Part shown: in pieces, positions 62,210 through 64,000 of the stretch
How positions within the stretch are numbered: position 1 is the first letter of the stretch
How the letters are laid out: every line of letters starts with the position of its first letter
Origin: a virus
Direction: 5' to 3' (one strand)
Length of the DNA stretch: 64,000 nucleotides
Virus record (IMG/VR): IMGVR_UViG_3300024348_000023
Location: 1-64,000 of that record
Translations under genes and position numbers: made by a program
The notes under the pieces: generated by a model
Told to the model about the DNA's origin: nothing
Database searches by the model: none
What the model saw: only the letters and a program-made list of their open reading frames with translations

Positions 62210-63013
62210 ATGAGTAACGATTTAAAATGGATGTTATCATCCGATCAGCAGTTCCCGTATCAAGATGATAAGATGATAGCCCTATGGTTTAAGGTCATGA
62301 AGTGGTTTAAGCCAGATGTTGTGGACTACCTTGGAGATACAGACGACCAAGCCTGCTATAGCAAGTATACTGAAGGACGATCAGCAGAGTTTTTAGAGCA
62401 TCATAAGAATGATAGCAAAGATTTAATTGTTCCAATGATGCGCCATGAAGCAAAGGGCGCTAGAGATTTTTATACAAAAACAAGAGAGATGCTCCCAGAC
62501 GCACAGCTATTTTCTGCATTAGGAAATCACGACATCCGTATCTTTGATTATGTTGACAAGAAGCTTCCAGACTATGCAAGCGAAGTAACACCAGAGGCTT
62601 TGTGGAGCTTAGACTCTTTGGGGTACGACTATATTTATTATGATAGTCTTCCACGAAAGCGATTCGGAGATATTCACGTACACCATGGACTTTCAATTGC
62701 AGCAGGCGGGGCAGTAAGAAAAGATATGGAAGACATGCAGGTATCTTTAATTAGAGGACACTCTCACAGAATTGCATCGCATATGGTAACATATGAACTT
62801 AGAAACAATGGTGAGGGAGAGACCTTGCGTGGATACGAAATCGGTCACATGTGTGATGAAAAGGGTCCAGGCATGAAGTATACTCAACACCATGATTGGC
62901 AAAAAGGTTTTGCCATTGCACATATTGAAAATGGAGAGTACCCACACGTTCAAATGATTCATGTGTCTCCTAATTATACTTGTGTAGTTGATGGAAAGAT
63001 GTTTAGCTTATAA
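62210..63013 (+). CDS. Calcineurin-like metallophosphoesterase
   Basis: 267 residues. The dimetal phosphoesterase blocks are in order: SSDQQFP (D12), LGDTDD (D43), GNHD (N107, H108), VHHG (H159) and RGHSH (H184, H186). The usual first motif D-x-H is D-x-Q here (Gln14), a possible change in metal binding. The substrate is unknown; phage relatives are proposed to act on nucleotides, nucleic-acid ends or RNA. It starts a new transcription unit after the tail genes and is coupled to a zinc-ribbon gene (TAATG). Confidence 0.85.
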   Translation: MSNDLKWMLSSDQQFPYQDDKMIALWFKVMKWFKPDVVDYLGDTDDQACYSKYTEGRSAEFLEHHKNDSKDLIVPMMRHEAKGARDFYTKTREMLPDAQLFSALGNHDIRIFDYVDKKLPDYASEVTPEALWSLDSLGYDYIYYDSLPRKRFGDIHVHHGLSIAAGGAVRKDMEDMQVSLIRGHSHRIASHMVTYELRNNGEGETLRGYEIGHMCDEKGPGMKYTQHHDWQKGFAIAHIENGEYPHVQMIHVSPNYTCVVDGKMFSL

Positions 63014-63198
63014 TGTGGTGCGGTAAATGTGGAGGAAGAGTTTTTGTTGATAGAGTATTTTCACAAAAACTTCATTGTGAGCTTTTCTGCGTTATGTGCG
63101 GAAAACGCTGGATGGTTAATAAGGAAACGAGTGTTTTTGGTAAATGGTTAGACGCAAAAGAAACGGCAACCTTAAAGAACTACGGTATTTCTTCTTAA
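63013..63198 (+). CDS. Small zinc-ribbon protein, 61 aa
   Basis: Two knuckles are visible: CGKCGG (residues 3-8) and CVMCGKRW (32-39), giving a four-cysteine zinc ribbon, with an additional Cys in HCELFC. The layout resembles small zinc-ribbon proteins near phage DNA-metabolism genes, which often contact nucleic acid or polymerase. It overlaps the phosphoesterase stop by one base, and its end overlaps the next frame by 55 bases. Function unknown. Confidence 0.65.
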   Translation: MWCGKCGGRVFVDRVFSQKLHCELFCVMCGKRWMVNKETSVFGKWLDAKETATLKNYGISS

Positions 63199-63629
63199 AC
63201 GATAAGATACATAAAGTTTTAAGGTCATCTAGATCTAAAGATGAACTTGTTGCTTGGTGCTATCCAGACAGCAAAAGAGTTTTATATTCTTATTCTCAGG
63301 TGTATAAGCATTTGGGTAAAGCCTACAGCGTAAAGCAAGTAGGATTACTTTTAAATAAACATAGTGTAACTATTCATGATTATATAATTGAAGGTAAAAT
63401 AAAAACTCCATCAAAGATATATCCAATCGGTGATCCTACAAATGAAAACTGGTCTAAGTATTTATTTAGCGAATCAGACATATTGGACATACATCAATTT
63501 ATTTTAGACGCTGGGCATTCAAATAATATGCCATCAAGGGCGGAATTATTGGGGCTTCTCAAACACAACATTATATTGTATACTAAGAGCTCAGAGGGTA
63601 AGTTCATACCTGTATGGAAGGCGGAATAA
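63144..63629 (+). CDS. HTH-type DNA-binding-like protein, 161 aa
   Basis: The stretch AYSVKQVGLLLNKHSVTIHD then GKIKTPSKIYPI (residues 57-95) follows the excisionase/MerR-type winged-helix pattern (S..Q.A..L..S..TI..YI..G.I..P), and the downstream YLFSESDILDIHQFI supports it. The protein probably binds DNA. The start overlaps the upstream gene by 55 bases with no clear ribosome site, and no other start is available. Possible regulator of the next phage region; it could also be an excisionase-like architectural protein. Confidence 0.6.
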   Translation: MVRRKRNGNLKELRYFFLNDKIHKVLRSSRSKDELVAWCYPDSKRVLYSYSQVYKHLGKAYSVKQVGLLLNKHSVTIHDYIIEGKIKTPSKIYPIGDPTNENWSKYLFSESDILDIHQFILDAGHSNNMPSRAELLGLLKHNIILYTKSSEGKFIPVWKAE

Positions 63630-63739
63630 TGGCAAGCAGTCGTATAGTTATATGCCCTGAGTGTAATAAAGAGCTTGAAGTAAGATCTGATTTTGCACAC
63701 ATGACATTATCTAACCATATTAAGAAGGAGCACAGATGA
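63629..63739 (+). CDS. C2H2-type zinc-finger mini-protein, 36 aa
   Basis: ATG at 63629 shares a base with the previous stop (TAATG), and the TGA at the end overlaps the next ATG (ATGA). The product, MASSRIVICPECNKELEVRS followed by DFAHMTLSNHIKKEHR, has C-x2-C and H-x4-H, the ligand order of a classical zinc finger, with a hydrophobic core residue between. Couplings at both ends make it convincing in spite of its size. It may bind DNA or a protein. Confidence 0.65.
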   Translation: MASSRIVICPECNKELEVRSDFAHMTLSNHIKKEHR

Positions 63740-63936
63740 CAACAAGAGTTAAAGTAGACCTATCATTCACACGCAACCTTGGTAACTATGAAAGCATTAA
63801 GATTGGCGTAGGGGTTGAAGACGATATCCGTGATGGAGAAAGCGTAGATTCGGCTACTGAAAGAGTTTATAAGTTTGTTGAAGACAAGCTTATTGAAAAG
63901 ACTCGTGAGGTGGAAGAAGAACTAAAGCGTGGCTAA
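63736..63936 (+). CDS. Conserved small phage protein, 66 aa
   Basis: The sequence (KVDLSFTRNLGNYESIKIGV, EDDIRDGESVDSATERVYKF, VEDKLIEKTREVEEELKRG) resembles small conserved phage proteins encoded near replication genes, by recollection only. A beta-strand start and a long charged C-terminal helix are predicted. GAAGGAG precedes the start. Function unknown. Confidence 0.6.
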   Translation: MTTRVKVDLSFTRNLGNYESIKIGVGVEDDIRDGESVDSATERVYKFVEDKLIEKTREVEEELKRG

Positions 63937-64000
63937 TGAAAAACAGCCATATATTCTTATCGGGTTATATCTTTCTTTATACAAAGAGAAGTATAACAAA
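63929..64000 (+). CDS. Partial CDS running off the window, GTG start
   Basis: GTG at 63929 overlaps the end of the 66-residue gene and opens a frame of 24 codons (MANEKQPYILIGLYLSLYKE, KYNK) without a stop. An ATG at 63936 in another frame (MKNSHIFLSGYIFLYTKR) is also open, but its product looks less natural. The first, charged sequence fits the start of a conserved phage protein following this small gene. Too short to identify. Confidence 0.5.
   Translation, partial: MANEKQPYILIGLYLSLYKEKYNK

Overview
The window is a contiguous piece of a tailed double-stranded DNA phage (Caudoviricetes) with a long non-contractile tail, so siphovirus-like. The head-to-tail order is the classic one: portal, HK97-type prohead protease, major capsid protein, connectors, major tail protein, a frameshifted tail-assembly chaperone pair, a 2181-residue tape measure and minor tail proteins. 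No sheath gene was recognised. The DNA is AT-rich. Genes are tightly packed with TAATG or ATGA junctions, no gap above about 120 bases was seen, and no tRNA, insertion sequence, CRISPR array or integrase was recognised. Terminase is absent from the window, so this is not a complete genome. The host cannot be read directly. Strong AGGAGG ribosome sites beside several apparently leaderless genes, a B12-dependent ribonucleotide reductase and no outer-membrane (spanin) lysis genes together suggest a Gram-positive, perhaps actinobacterial, host. That is inference.

Layout. (1) 1-1900, minus strand: a transglycosylase-like lysin behind a clear promoter, followed by four small genes. (2) 1957-5290, plus strand: a GT-B glycosyltransferase, a class II ribonucleotide reductase and a holin-like protein carrying an EF-hand loop. 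(3) 5360-34677: a very large adhesin and fibre region. It holds collagen-like Gly-X-Y proteins, glycine-rich adhesins, lectin-like (LamG) proteins, a PASTA plus polyproline protein, and small chaperone-like proteins. Among them are enzymes that could modify proteins or glycans: three 2-oxoglutarate/Fe(II) oxygenases, a GT61-like transferase, a GT2 transferase and, on the minus strand, a sulfotransferase-like protein. (4) 34741-43134: head and connector genes. (5) 43235-61049: tail genes. (6) 61046-64000: small coiled-coil proteins, a metallophosphoesterase, zinc-binding mini-proteins and a DNA-binding-like protein that open the next, non-structural region.

Regulation. Most inferred promoters have an extended -10 (TGN followed by TATAAT, TAAAAT, TAGAAT or TATACT). 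Four candidates place the -10 only 6-8 bases before an ATG that lacks a ribosome site, which predicts leaderless mRNAs for the pre-portal gene, the protease gene, one tail gene and one fibre gene. Strong hairpin terminators follow the major capsid and major tail genes, and each is immediately followed by a new promoter. The protease gene contains an in-frame internal start that should yield a separate scaffold. The chaperone pair carries a C CCA AAC slippery site.

The most interesting hypothesis is that the phage decorates its own collagen-like and proline-rich fibres: Gly-Pro-Thr/Gly-Ala-Thr fibres lie interleaved with hydroxylase-like, glycosyltransferase and sulfotransferase-like genes. 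One collagen-like fibre also ends in a cupredoxin-like domain with a His/Cys/His/Met set.
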